Shown piece by piece: positions 26,472-35,759 of a stretch of 64,000 nucleotides of DNA. Below the pieces are notes generated by a model. It made no database searches. It saw only the letters and a program-made list of their open reading frames with translations, and was not told the origin of the DNA. The stretch lies in the NCBI GenBank assembly GCA_964476045.1, contig CAYYYJ010000001.1, positions 73,513 to 137,512 on the forward strand, read 5' to 3'. The position numbers and the translations under genes were made by a program. Each line of letters begins with the position of its first letter. The first letter of the stretch is position 1. This DNA comes from CAYYYJ01 sp964476045. GTDB taxonomy: Archaea > Aenigmatarchaeota > Aenigmatarchaeia > QMZP01 > JACQNV01.

Positions 26472-28016
26472 TTAAGTTTGCGGCCTTAATGCAGAAATTT
26501 TTGATGCCTGCCTTAATTTTGTATATAGAGTTCTCTCGTATCTAAACTTGAAAAAACCTGTTTGCCACCTGAATTTCTGGATTGCTGCATATATTTTTTT
26601 GGCTACATTCCTCTGCTCACCTAAAGTATAGAATAAAAATGCAGCATTTTGGTTCAGGAAAGATAAAATCTCCTTATCCTCTATCCATGGGAGATTATCA
26701 ACCGGTGCGAACCCTGTTTCATCAAATACATCGAGATCAATCCAGTCCCTTAGCTTTTGGGGTTCCACGAACCCCATCTGTTTTGCTAGTTGATATAATT
26801 CAGCTCCTGGATAAGGCCTGTAGATAAAGGGTCCGTAAAACTTTGAGCTTTTATTTATCTTTTTCAGTTGACCCATCATCGATAATGTTTGCTGCAAATC
26901 TTCCCTTGTTTCTGTAGGGATCCCTATTATCAGGGAAAATGCCGGCACAATATCATATTTCTTACACACCTCAGCGGCCTTTATAGTCTCTGCAGTTGTT
27001 ATGCCTTTTTTAATCAGCTCCAAAATCCTATTTGAACCGCTTTCAGCACCTATGTCCACAAAACTAAATCCTGCTTTTCTTATAGTGTCCATCTGGTCAG
27101 GTTGTATGTTTCTTGCAAGATATTCAGCTCTGCATGTACTGCCCCACTTTATGTCTATTTTTTCCTTCATTAAAAGCTCTGCTATTTTTTTAACCCTACC
27201 AATGTTAGTAAAGCAGTTTTCATCTCTAAATTCCAGATGCTCTATATTGTATGTGTCTACCAATCTCCTAATTTCACTAACGACTTTTTCAGGGCTTTTT
27301 GCCCTCCAGCTTCTATAAACTTCTAAAGCAGGGTCTATGCAGAAAGTGCAGTGATAAGGGCACCCTCTCGAAGTTTGTAAAACAGCTGATCGGAAAACCT
27401 CATCAAAGTGGGTAGGCTTGCCCCTCAAATAATACTTATGGATATCCAGTAAATGGTATGCAGGAAAAGGCATCTGATCGAGGTTAACGAAAGGCTGTGG
27501 AGGATTTATTCTCGCGCTGCCTTTCTCATCTTTATATGTCAATCCCTTTATATTTCCAAATTCTTTTTTCTCACCTTTGTTTATTTCCAATTGTCTAGTA
27601 AGCTCTGCTGTTGTATACTCCCCTTCCCCGGTGCATACAAAATCAACTGAAGGGTCTTCACAGGTTTGTTTTGGAAAAAATTCTGGATGCGCTCCGCCGA
27701 GAAGAACAGGAACATCTGGATTCGCGTTTTTTATAAGAGAACTTATTTCCAATGTCTGCTTAATCGTAGCTGTCATGCAGCCTATTCCTGCAAGAAGAAG
27801 CCCATTTTTTGCTTCGTGTTCTATAACTTTTTTATAGCTTTCATCACCCTCTATAACATATGTCCTTGCATCAATAATCTTGACTTTGTATCCTTTCTCC
27901 TCGAGATGAGAAGCCATACAGACAAGCGCATAAGGTGCACCAATAAATCTGTTTTTAAAAAATCCGGGATTATAAACTTCCTCTATTCTTGGATTAATCA
28001 GCAATACATCTGCCAT
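26472..28016 (-). CDS. B12-binding-domain radical SAM protein
   Basis: The 514-residue protein has an N-terminal cobalamin-binding-like Rossmann domain (VLLINPRIEEVYNPGFFKNR; DVPVLLGGAHPEFFP) and the radical SAM cluster motif SRGCPYHCTFC (C-x3-C-x2-C) near residue 220, followed by the barrel. The B12 ligand histidine motif D-x-H-x-x-G is not obvious, so B12 binding is uncertain. Such proteins methylate or rearrange lipids, sugars and cofactors. Its context suggests a glycan or lipid-carrier substrate. Confidence 0.82.
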   Translation of the reverse strand: MADVLLINPRIEEVYNPGFFKNRFIGAPYALVCMASHLEEKGYKVKIIDARTYVIEGDESYKKVIEHEAKNGLLLAGIGCMTATIKQTLEISSLIKNANPDVPVLLGGAHPEFFPKQTCEDPSVDFVCTGEGEYTTAELTRQLEINKGEKKEFGNIKGLTYKDEKGSARINPPQPFVNLDQMPFPAYHLLDIHKYYLRGKPTHFDEVFRSAVLQTSRGCPYHCTFCIDPALEVYRSWRAKSPEKVVSEIRRLVDTYNIEHLEFRDENCFTNIGRVKKIAELLMKEKIDIKWGSTCRAEYLARNIQPDQMDTIRKAGFSFVDIGAESGSNRILELIKKGITTAETIKAAEVCKKYDIVPAFSLIIGIPTETREDLQQTLSMMGQLKKINKSSKFYGPFIYRPYPGAELYQLAKQMGFVEPQKLRDWIDLDVFDETGFAPVDNLPWIEDKEILSFLNQNAAFLFYTLGEQRNVAKKIYAAIQKFRWQTGFFKFRYERTLYTKLRQASKISALRPQT

Positions 28017-28171
28017 ATTGATCCCTTAATCCATTTAATATATTTAAAGCTTGCCCCAGCTTACCTGCAAAACTACAGCAGGCGAAAAACGAATTGTCAG
28101 GAGACTTGACAAGGCGGGAAAAATCGCACGCAGAATTATGTTCTAAAAACAATCAGGTTTGCTTGGCAGAA

Positions 28172-29566
28172 TTATAATACCCTATAAACCTCAATAAATG
28201 CCGTCTTGCCAATTGCTTCAATTTTCGTGTTGTTTTCCAAATAAGGCTTCATTGGTTCAACATAAAGGTAATCTATATTTTTATTTTCTCCTAGAACTTT
28301 GTTAAACTCTTCTTCTTTATCAGGTAGCTGCAGCCACTTCCTATGCGTATAGACCCAAATCCACGCAGGCGCATTTGTTAAAACAACAGAGGTTTCATTT
28401 GTATTATCCTTTATGTAAAGGGCAGTGTCTTTCCTTACATTATTGGCATCAAAATAACTTTTTCTTGATATGAATTCGGGGAATTTGTCAATTTCCGGTA
28501 CCGGAGAAATATACTGCATTATTGCAATATAGCCTACTAATATATTGAATATAGATAAAATAACGAATAGATTCACAAGTTTTTTCCTCCCGAAATTTAG
28601 GAAATAGGCAGATAATATGGCAAACACAGGGATCACAGGAGCTAAGTATCTTATAGACAATAGCCTATAACCAGTCACCAGGAAAAAAACCAGCAAAAAG
28701 AAAAGTAAAAATTTAATAAATTCCCTTGAACATAGATTGTCTTGAACAGTATCCATTTTTTTTCTAAAAAATAAATAAATCCCATAAACCATAAATGGCG
28801 CTAACAGGCCTGCCGCTGGCATAAAAAGGATAAAGTAATGGAATGGAACGAAGCTGGTTGTTCCGGCATACTCAATATTTTTTCCTAATAAGATGATCTG
28901 TGGGCTTAGGATTATTCCGAAAACCGCTAGACCTAAATAAAATTTCCTTGATTTTAAAATCTGAATAAGCAGGCTTCTTTCAAATATAACTAAATACAAA
29001 ATCATCGAAACAGGGATTGCAATAAAATTAAACCTAAACATTATAGAAAATCCCAAGGCCAATGAAAGCGGAACAACATTTTTTATTTTATGAGGGCCTT
29101 TATCTTTAAGTATTCCGAGGAAAAAATATATGCTAACAGTGAGAAAGAGTGTGGAAATAATTTCTGTCATTATCCTATGGGAAAAGAAAATGAACATGTA
29201 ATTTGTTGCTACGAATAGTGTCGCTAAAAGAGCTTTCTCTTTACCAAAAAGCTTTTTGAACAGGAAATATGAGATTAGTACAGTCAATGCTGAAATCAAT
29301 GATATGAAAAAAGCGATGATAGGATAATTTACTCCAAAAACAGAGAAAATGCCCCCTAATATATACACGAAATATCTTGATCTTGAAGAACAGTCAATGA
29401 GATCAAATTCCCTGCCGCCGATTTCGCAAAATTTATCCCCTCTATACACGCCTTCGCCCATGCTAAGATAGACAGCCTCGTCCCAGCTATAGGTAGGGTT
29501 GATATTAAATGTTAAAAAATTCACCAGAACTACAAATAAAATCAGGGATATGACTGCTTTTTCCAT
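28172..29566 (-). CDS. ArnT/PMT-like integral membrane glycosyltransferase
   Basis: 464 residues, with about eleven predicted helices and the first-loop motif TYSWDEAVYLSMGEGVYRG. Like the other GT-C proteins in the window it would act on the outer face with a polyprenyl-phosphate sugar. Its start lies three bases after the stop of a methyltransferase gene, so the two are co-transcribed in the long minus-strand unit from 34556 to 28172. The 155 bases downstream hold no gene. Confidence 0.8.
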   Translation of the reverse strand: MEKAVISLILFVVLVNFLTFNINPTYSWDEAVYLSMGEGVYRGDKFCEIGGREFDLIDCSSRSRYFVYILGGIFSVFGVNYPIIAFFISLISALTVLISYFLFKKLFGKEKALLATLFVATNYMFIFFSHRIMTEIISTLFLTVSIYFFLGILKDKGPHKIKNVVPLSLALGFSIMFRFNFIAIPVSMILYLVIFERSLLIQILKSRKFYLGLAVFGIILSPQIILLGKNIEYAGTTSFVPFHYFILFMPAAGLLAPFMVYGIYLFFRKKMDTVQDNLCSREFIKFLLFFLLVFFLVTGYRLLSIRYLAPVIPVFAILSAYFLNFGRKKLVNLFVILSIFNILVGYIAIMQYISPVPEIDKFPEFISRKSYFDANNVRKDTALYIKDNTNETSVVLTNAPAWIWVYTHRKWLQLPDKEEEFNKVLGENKNIDYLYVEPMKPYLENNTKIEAIGKTAFIEVYRVL

Positions 29567-29569
29567 AAA

Positions 29570-30130
29570 TCAGTGGGTGTTTTTCAACTTGAAAGCATAA
29601 GCATATGCAAACCAGTTCTTAAAAACAGGGATTTTTGGCACAAGTTTTATCTGCTCGTCTAAAATTTCAAAATCATTTTCCTGCAAGAATTTTTTAAACT
29701 GCGAGTAAGACCAGTACCAAAGATGCTGTCCCATTTGATAGGCATTATGCCTAGATACATTCCCGCCAAGAATTTTTAATCTGTCTGCCAGCCAGCAGGC
29801 ATTCGGGGTAGTTATAACAATATATTTGCTTTTGCCTCTTAGGTTATTTAACAATTTAACAGGATCTATAACATGTTCAATTACATCTATACAGGTTATG
29901 TAATCAAAATTACCTCTGGGCAACTCTTCTTTTTCAACGTTGCATACAAAAGCCTCTATGCCTTGTTTTGCTTTTTTAACTAACTCAGGATCTATATCGC
30001 ATCCGATAACCTGACAACCTCTCCTTTCCAATATTTTAGCAAAGTTCCCATCTCCGCAACCAACATCTAAAACTTTGCCTTTATCTACCAGTTTTTCTGC
30101 TAAAACATATCTTATAGTATCTTCACCCAT
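29570..30130 (-). CDS. Class I SAM-dependent methyltransferase
   Basis: The 186-residue protein has KVLDVGCGDGNFAKIL (motif I), GCDIDPELVKKA (acidic ribose-binding residue) and YITCIDVIEHVIDPVKLL. It belongs to the UbiG/Methyltransf_11-like group. It lies between asparagine synthetase and an ArnT-like transferase, which suggests a glycan or lipid substrate. Confidence 0.83.
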   Translation of the reverse strand: MGEDTIRYVLAEKLVDKGKVLDVGCGDGNFAKILERRGCQVIGCDIDPELVKKAKQGIEAFVCNVEKEELPRGNFDYITCIDVIEHVIDPVKLLNNLRGKSKYIVITTPNACWLADRLKILGGNVSRHNAYQMGQHLWYWSYSQFKKFLQENDFEILDEQIKLVPKIPVFKNWFAYAYAFKLKNTH

Positions 30131-30142
30131 AACATGCGAACT

Positions 30143-31969
30143 CTACCCATCCAATAGCTTCTCAGGATTCTTAGGCATAGAAACTTTCTCAGAGTCTATA
30201 TAAATCTTTCTCCAAATTTCAAAAACCAGCAAACTCCAGAGTTTCTGGTTCGAAACCCGTTTATCTGATATTATTTTTTTAACCAAATCCTGATTGTAAG
30301 TTCTTTTGTCAAATATTCTTTCCAGATCAGCCTCTCTCAGCCAATCTCTTTGAGGCACATTAAACCCGTGTTTTTTCCTATTTAAAGCCTCTTTAGGCAA
30401 AATATTCTTGACTGCCCTTTTGAGTAAATATTTTTGTTCCCTCAGTTTGACAGAAACCGGTATACTAAAAGAAAATTCTACGAGGTTCTGGTCAAGATAC
30501 GGGCATCGTGCTTCTATAGAATTTGCCATACACATTTTATCAACCTTCATTAGGAAATCATCTGCAAGCTTCATTTTTGCATCGAGATAAATGATCTTAT
30601 TTATAAGTCCGCTTTCTTTTTTTTGCAACCAGAAATTCGGAACTTTGGTAAGATTACTCAGATTTTCTCTCCCTCCCCATTTTATTATGCTATTTCTCTC
30701 ACTCTCATTAAAAACCTCGAAATTTCTAACATAAACAAGATCAGGCCTGTTGATAACTTTCATATATTCTGATGCAAGCTTCGCTTTAGAAGAAATTTTT
30801 TTAACCCCGGGAATATTCAAAACAGATCTGAATTTACTGAGGTTCTGTAAGCCAGCAAGTTTTTTATAATACCCATATCCAGCTACAAGTTCATCTCCAC
30901 CGTCTCCTGTGAGAACAACAGTAACGTACTTTTTAGTTAATTTAGATATTAGAAAAGTTGGCACAATTGCGGCATCGCCAACTGGTTCATCCATATACCA
31001 AACAACTTCTGGCAGAATTTTAATAGATTCTTTTTTAGCTGTCAGTTCCTTATGGTTTGTTCCGAAATTTTCAGCTACGTATCTAGCATACTTACTCTCA
31101 TCAAGATCCCTGTCTTCAAATCCAACTGTAAATGTGTTCACCTCTCTTTTCAATTCTTTTCTTAAAATACCGACTATGGCGCTTGAATCTATCCCGCCTG
31201 ATAAATAGACGCCTAGCGGGACTTCTGACATGAGCCTTATATCCACAGATTCCTTTAACAAATCGAAAATTTTTTTAATATAATATTCATCGGGCCTTAT
31301 TTCTTCTTTCAAATCCATATCCCAGTATTTTTTTACTGTAAATTTGCCTCTTTCAAAAATACCCATGTGTCCGGGAAGCAGTTTGTAAATTCCTTTAAAC
31401 ATTGTTTCTGGCCCAGGAACGTACTTGAATGCAAGATACTGGTAAAACCCATTTTCATTCACTTCTCTTTCTATTCCACTGTACTCTAGAATTGCCTTTA
31501 TCTCTGAAGAAAAAATAAACTTGTCCCCATCCAGATAATAGTAAAGAGGTTTTTTCCCTAGCCTGTCCCTTGCAAGTATGAGCCTTTTTTTCCTTGCGTC
31601 CCAAATAGCAAGCGCAAACATTCCGCGAAGTTTCTCAACAAATTTGTCCCCATATTTTTCATATAAATGAACAATAGCTTCTGTATCTGTATTCGTATAA
31701 AACCTGTGCCCAGATTTCTCAAGATTTTCCTTCAGCTCTTTGAAATTGTAAATTTCGCCATTGAATGTAATCCATATTGTGTTGTCTTCGTTATGCACTG
31801 GTTGGTGCCCGCCCTTGATGTCTATTATGCTCAATCTCCTGTTTCCAAGAAAAATTCCTTTGTCAGAATAAACCCCGCTATCGTTCGGGCCCCTGTGTTC
31901 TATTGCCTTGTTCATCTTTTTTATTAGGTTTGAATCATCTATATTTACATAACCGTTGATCCCGCACAT
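30143..31969 (-). CDS. asnB: Asparagine synthetase (glutamine-hydrolysing)-like amidotransferase
   Basis: The 608-residue protein begins MCGINGY with the nucleophile Cys2 of the class II glutamine amidotransferase domain and contains the PPi-loop GVYLSGGIDSSAIVG of the synthetase domain. In a polysaccharide cluster such AsnB homologues often amidate uronic acids or peptide-like glycan groups instead of making free asparagine. Both functions are possible here. All catalytic landmarks are present and length is normal. Confidence 0.92.
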   Translation of the reverse strand: MCGINGYVNIDDSNLIKKMNKAIEHRGPNDSGVYSDKGIFLGNRRLSIIDIKGGHQPVHNEDNTIWITFNGEIYNFKELKENLEKSGHRFYTNTDTEAIVHLYEKYGDKFVEKLRGMFALAIWDARKKRLILARDRLGKKPLYYYLDGDKFIFSSEIKAILEYSGIEREVNENGFYQYLAFKYVPGPETMFKGIYKLLPGHMGIFERGKFTVKKYWDMDLKEEIRPDEYYIKKIFDLLKESVDIRLMSEVPLGVYLSGGIDSSAIVGILRKELKREVNTFTVGFEDRDLDESKYARYVAENFGTNHKELTAKKESIKILPEVVWYMDEPVGDAAIVPTFLISKLTKKYVTVVLTGDGGDELVAGYGYYKKLAGLQNLSKFRSVLNIPGVKKISSKAKLASEYMKVINRPDLVYVRNFEVFNESERNSIIKWGGRENLSNLTKVPNFWLQKKESGLINKIIYLDAKMKLADDFLMKVDKMCMANSIEARCPYLDQNLVEFSFSIPVSVKLREQKYLLKRAVKNILPKEALNRKKHGFNVPQRDWLREADLERIFDKRTYNQDLVKKIISDKRVSNQKLWSLLVFEIWRKIYIDSEKVSMPKNPEKLLDG

Positions 31970-31981
31970 AAAACATCTTTC

Positions 31982-33103
31982 CTATCCTTTACGTTTTAAA
32001 ACTTCTTTGTAAAGATCGCTATACATCTTTGCTGCAGATTGCCAGCTAAAGCCTTTTGCAATTTCTGTGCTTTTCTTCCCAAAGGATTCTGAAGCCCGCG
32101 GATTATCCAGAAGCCAGATTATTTTCTCAGCAAGTTTTTTTGGATCCCCTGTTTCAACCAAAAAGCCGTTCACACCCTCTTTTACAGCATCCCTGTGGCC
32201 GTCAATGTTTGTTGCGACTACAGGCGCTCCGCATGCCATTGCCTCGAGTAAAGTCTTAGGAAGCCCTTCAGCAAAAGATGGCTGGACATAAACAGAGCAT
32301 CTTCTATAATAGTCCCTGATCTCTTTATGGGCCACATGTCTCAATGAAACATTTTTCCCCAGCCCGAGTTCCCTAACCTCTTTTTGGATATTCTGATATT
32401 CCTCGTCGCCTTCCTTTCCGCCTAGAATTACAAGTCCGGCATCAGGATACTTCTTCACAATATCTTTCATGGCCCTCACCAAAAAAACAAGGCCTTTTTT
32501 CTTTACGAACCTGCCGGCTGTGAGGATAAGAACCGCTTTAGGCCTTTTTTCTGGAGGGTTAAAATTGCTCATATCAACCCCGCTAGGTATGTAACAGACT
32601 TTGCCTTTCAGACCAAAGCTTTTTTCTATTTCTCCTACACCGCTTGATGAGACAGAGACAGCGAAATCAGAATTTTTAGCTATCCTCTTTGAAGCCCTGA
32701 AAAATTCCCAGTAAGACTTTAAGCATTTGAATACATTTTGCCTGTAGACCCTGTAAGCCAGAACAGAGTCGTGAATAGTAAAAATAACTGGTTTCTGCAG
32801 CCTCCGTGAAAGCGGCAGTATTGGATTGTGTATATGTATTATGTCAGGTTTTTCCTTCCGTATTATCTCAGGCAGGTTCTCCAGGATCCTTTTTCCGGTT
32901 TTCAACAGGAACGGCCTCTCCGCTTTAAATTTGTATATCCTAAAACCGTTTGCCGGAAGCTCTTCGTCTTTGTTCCCGCCGCAGATCACAGCTATTTCAT
33001 TCCCCAGACTTTTTTGCGCAACTGAGAGATTGTAAATGTGCGGTTCTAATCCGCCGCCGATGTCTTTTTCCGGAAACGATGGGCATATCCTAAGTATTTT
33101 CAT
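31982..33103 (-). CDS. GT4-family glycosyltransferase
   Basis: 373 residues, with ICPSFPEKDIGGGLEPHIYNL at the N-terminus, LTAGRFVKKKGLVFLVRAM in the donor domain and the E-x7-E motif EGLPKTLLE followed by ACGAPVVATNIDGH. Its start overlaps the end of the RmlB-like gene by 14 bases, so it belongs to the same operon. Confidence 0.9.
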   Translation of the reverse strand: MKILRICPSFPEKDIGGGLEPHIYNLSVAQKSLGNEIAVICGGNKDEELPANGFRIYKFKAERPFLLKTGKRILENLPEIIRKEKPDIIHIHNPILPLSRRLQKPVIFTIHDSVLAYRVYRQNVFKCLKSYWEFFRASKRIAKNSDFAVSVSSSGVGEIEKSFGLKGKVCYIPSGVDMSNFNPPEKRPKAVLILTAGRFVKKKGLVFLVRAMKDIVKKYPDAGLVILGGKEGDEEYQNIQKEVRELGLGKNVSLRHVAHKEIRDYYRRCSVYVQPSFAEGLPKTLLEAMACGAPVVATNIDGHRDAVKEGVNGFLVETGDPKKLAEKIIWLLDNPRASESFGKKSTEIAKGFSWQSAAKMYSDLYKEVLKRKG

Positions 33104-34064
33104 AAAATCGCGAAAAAGCCTGCTGATAAAATTCTATAGTAGTTTTAATCCCGTCTTCAAACCTGAAAGATGGCTGCCAACCAAGCCCATAAAGTTTTTT
33201 CGGGTCTACAGAATACCTCCAGTCATGGCCGGGCCTGTCTTTTACAAAATCTATTAGGCCATCTTTTTTCCCCAGAAGTTTCAGTATTGTCTTGGCAACA
33301 TCAATATTCTTCTTTTCTGTCTTTGCAGAAATATTATAAACCTCGCCATCTTTTCCATTCCCAATCAAAAAATCCACAGCCCTCGAGTGGTCGTTTACAA
33401 ATATCCACTCCCTCATGTTTTCGCCTTTCCCGTAAACGGGGATTTTTTTATTTTTCAAAGCATTTCTGATTATTGTTGGTATGAATTTTTCTGGATTCTG
33501 GTAAGGCCCAAAATTATTGCAGCTTCTGCTTATAACCGTTTTTATTCCATAGGTATTTCTATAAGAATTCACCAGGCATTCTGCGCTTGCCTTGGTAGCT
33601 GAGTAGGGGTTTTTTGGATCAACTTTGCTTTCCTCTGTAAAAGAACCTTGTTTTATGCTACCATAGACCTCATCTGTAGAGATCTGAAAAAACATTTTTC
33701 CAGAATATTTCCTGCACGCTTCCAGTAAAGTATAAACCCCGCAAATATTGCTTCCGATAAAAGGCTTGGGGTCCTTTATAGAGTTATCGACATGCGTCTC
33801 AGCAGCAAAATTAACTATTATGTCTGAACCTTCAACCAGAGGTTCAACAGCCTTTTTCTCAGCTATGTCACCTTTGACGAATCGATATCTGCTGTCTTTT
33901 TCAACAGCCATCAGGGCATCTTTATTTGCGGCATAAGTTATTTTGTCCAAATTTGTTACTTTTATATTTTTGTATTTGCTGAGAACAAACCTGATAAAAT
34001 CAGAAGCCATGAAGCCCAAACCGCCTGTAACAAGAACAGCCTTATTTTCCATAAAATCAAACAC
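33090..34064 (-). CDS. rmlB: dTDP-glucose 4,6-dehydratase-like enzyme
   Basis: The 324-residue short-chain dehydrogenase-fold enzyme has the nucleotide loop VLVTGGLGFMASDF (the third glycine of the usual GxxGxxG is alanine), FAAETHVDNSI, the catalytic ISTDEVYG and YSATKA with the active Tyr-x3-Lys. The DE pair after ST is specific for 4,6-dehydratases. With RmlA (34692-35759) it would make a 4-keto-6-deoxyhexose nucleotide. No RmlC or RmlD is in the window. An in-frame ATG at 34052 is an alternative start. Confidence 0.88.
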   Translation of the reverse strand: MFDFMENKAVLVTGGLGFMASDFIRFVLSKYKNIKVTNLDKITYAANKDALMAVEKDSRYRFVKGDIAEKKAVEPLVEGSDIIVNFAAETHVDNSIKDPKPFIGSNICGVYTLLEACRKYSGKMFFQISTDEVYGSIKQGSFTEESKVDPKNPYSATKASAECLVNSYRNTYGIKTVISRSCNNFGPYQNPEKFIPTIIRNALKNKKIPVYGKGENMREWIFVNDHSRAVDFLIGNGKDGEVYNISAKTEKKNIDVAKTILKLLGKKDGLIDFVKDRPGHDWRYSVDPKKLYGLGWQPSFRFEDGIKTTIEFYQQAFSRFYENT

Positions 34065-34556
34065 TTAAGGAGCAAAATCTATTTTCCCCTCTGATGCTTT
34101 TTTCAGCCTCTCAACGGTTTTCTGGGGCGCCTCTTTTATAGCTCTTGTAGAACTCGTGGTTTCGCTAAATCCGGAATCCCCTGCCCATCTAGGGACAATA
34201 TGTATGTGCAGATGTTCAACTGTCGCGCCAGATGAAGGCCCCATATTAAACCCTACATTGAATGAGTGGACATCATAAACTTTTTCTGTCAGATCCAAAA
34301 ACTTTTTCATCAGCGAGAAAAAATCTTTCAGCTCCTCTTTGGTAAGATCCCTTATATCCTTTACATGCCTTTTGGGCATCACCATAAGATGGCCATAATT
34401 GTATGGGAACTCATTCGCAATGACAAAAGATGATTCAGTTGAGTGTATCAAAAAGCCTCCCCTGTCTTCTCTGCAAAAAATGCATGCGCCGAGCTTATCC
34501 CCTGGTTTTTTGCGGTAAGCTTCCCTGAATTCTGTATGGATATAGGATTTGAACAT
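34065..34556 (-). CDS. HIT-family nucleotide hydrolase
   Basis: 163 residues with the catalytic triad motif HLHIHIVPRW, preceded by NYGHLMVMPKRHVKDI and an N-terminal zinc-like CIFCRED segment. Histidine-triad proteins hydrolyse or transfer nucleoside phosphates. It heads the minus-strand glycan operon and ends directly before the dehydratase start. Divergent promoters lie between it and the small RNA candidate at 34612. Confidence 0.9.
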   Translation of the reverse strand: MFKSYIHTEFREAYRKKPGDKLGACIFCREDRGGFLIHSTESSFVIANEFPYNYGHLMVMPKRHVKDIRDLTKEELKDFFSLMKKFLDLTEKVYDVHSFNVGFNMGPSSGATVEHLHIHIVPRWAGDSGFSETTSSTRAIKEAPQKTVERLKKASEGKIDFAP

Positions 34557-34611
34557 AATCTTCTAGGTTCTGGGTATAGGTTTATATAGATTTTCCCTAT
34601 TAAAATCACAA

Positions 34612-34680
34612 GGGCTGGTATCCGGGGAAGTCCACGCGAACGAAGTGATCTGGATTCTTTTGGGTGCTCGGCCCTTTTTT
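34612..34680 (+). ncRNA. Candidate small RNA or structured leader upstream of rmlA
   Basis: A TATA box (TTTATATAG, 34581-34589) lies 27 bases before G34612. The following segment opens with GGGC and closes with GCCC (34671-34674) just before six T residues (34675-34680), which is an archaeal terminator signature. Inside, ATCC pairs with GGAT. It does not fit a tRNA (no T-loop) and has no C/D boxes. It may be an independent RNA of about 65 bases or the 5' leader of rmlA, whose ATG is at 34692. Confidence 0.4.
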
Positions 34681-34691
34681 AAAGGGCTGAT

Positions 34692-35759
34692 ATGAGAGGG
34701 TTAATACTCGCCGGAGGTCACGGAACCAGGTTAAGGCCGCTCACTTTTACAATAGCCAAGCAGCTGCTCCCAATAGCAAACAAACCGATTTTATTTCATG
34801 TAATAGAAGACCTCAAAAACGCTGGGATAACAGAAATAGGGATAATTGTTGGCCATACAGAAGAGCGTGTAAAAAGCATAAAAGATGCTGTTGGCGACGG
34901 CTCCGGTTTCGGTGTAAAAATTACATACATCTTCCAGGATGCGCCGAGAGGTTTGGCTCATGCTGTTCTAATAGCAAAAGATTTTCTAGGTTCAGGCCCT
35001 TTTGTTGTATATCTGGGAGACAATCTGATCAGAGGCGGAATTAAAAAATATGCGGATGAGTTCAAGGCAGGCGATTATGACCTTGGTGAGTTTTTCGTCC
35101 ACTATAAGAACCCGGAAAAGTATGGGGTCCCTGTCTTTGATGGAGAGAAGCTTGTCGGTGTAATAGAAAAGCCAAAAACAAAACCAGACACAGACCTTGT
35201 GCAAAGCGGGGTCTATTTTTTCCGGCCTAACGTATTTGATGTCATTAAAACGCTCAAGCCTTCCCAGAGAAATGAACTGGAGATAACAGACGCGATGGAT
35301 AAGATGATCAAAGGGGGCTATAAAGTAAAGTACTGGGTAGCTGAAAACAAGTGGTGGAAAGATACAGGGACTCCCGAAGACATTCTCGAAGCCAATCAGC
35401 TGGCACTTGGAGACATTAAAAAATCGATAACAGGTTATGTAGAAAATACAGTAAAAATAGAAGGTGAGGTCATAGTTTCTGAGGGCACAAAAATACAGGG
35501 AAACACGAAAATTATAGGCCCTGCAATTATAGGCAAAAATTGCATTATCTCAAATTCCGTGATAGGTCCTTATGTCAGCATAGGCGACAACTGTGAGGTC
35601 GAAAATTCAAAATTAGAATCGTCGATATTCATGAAAAATTCTAAAATAAACTGCAGTGAAAAAATAAGCCAAAGTATAATAGGTGAAAACGCGAGAGTTT
35701 CCGATAAAAAAGGATCCTCGAGCCTAATCATCGGTGATGGATGCCAGGTTTCAATATGA
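34692..35759 (+). CDS. rmlA: Glucose-1-phosphate thymidylyltransferase, long form
   Basis: The 355-residue enzyme couples glucose-1-phosphate to dTTP or a related nucleotide. It has LILAGGHGTRLRPLT (nucleotide loop with the catalytic arginine), VYLGDNLI and GVIEKPK in the transferase domain. From about residue 245 a left-handed beta-helix of hexapeptide repeats follows (IIGPAIIGKNCIISNSVIG). This long form is common in archaea. It pairs functionally with the 4,6-dehydratase on the other strand. The end overlaps a converging epimerase gene by nine bases. Confidence 0.92.
   Translation: MRGLILAGGHGTRLRPLTFTIAKQLLPIANKPILFHVIEDLKNAGITEIGIIVGHTEERVKSIKDAVGDGSGFGVKITYIFQDAPRGLAHAVLIAKDFLGSGPFVVYLGDNLIRGGIKKYADEFKAGDYDLGEFFVHYKNPEKYGVPVFDGEKLVGVIEKPKTKPDTDLVQSGVYFFRPNVFDVIKTLKPSQRNELEITDAMDKMIKGGYKVKYWVAENKWWKDTGTPEDILEANQLALGDIKKSITGYVENTVKIEGEVIVSEGTKIQGNTKIIGPAIIGKNCIISNSVIGPYVSIGDNCEVENSKLESSIFMKNSKINCSEKISQSIIGENARVSDKKGSSSLIIGDGCQVSI

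Noticed and set aside
34612..34680. A tRNA gene
   Set aside because: The length and the paired ends invite it, but no T-loop or anticodon arm can be built.
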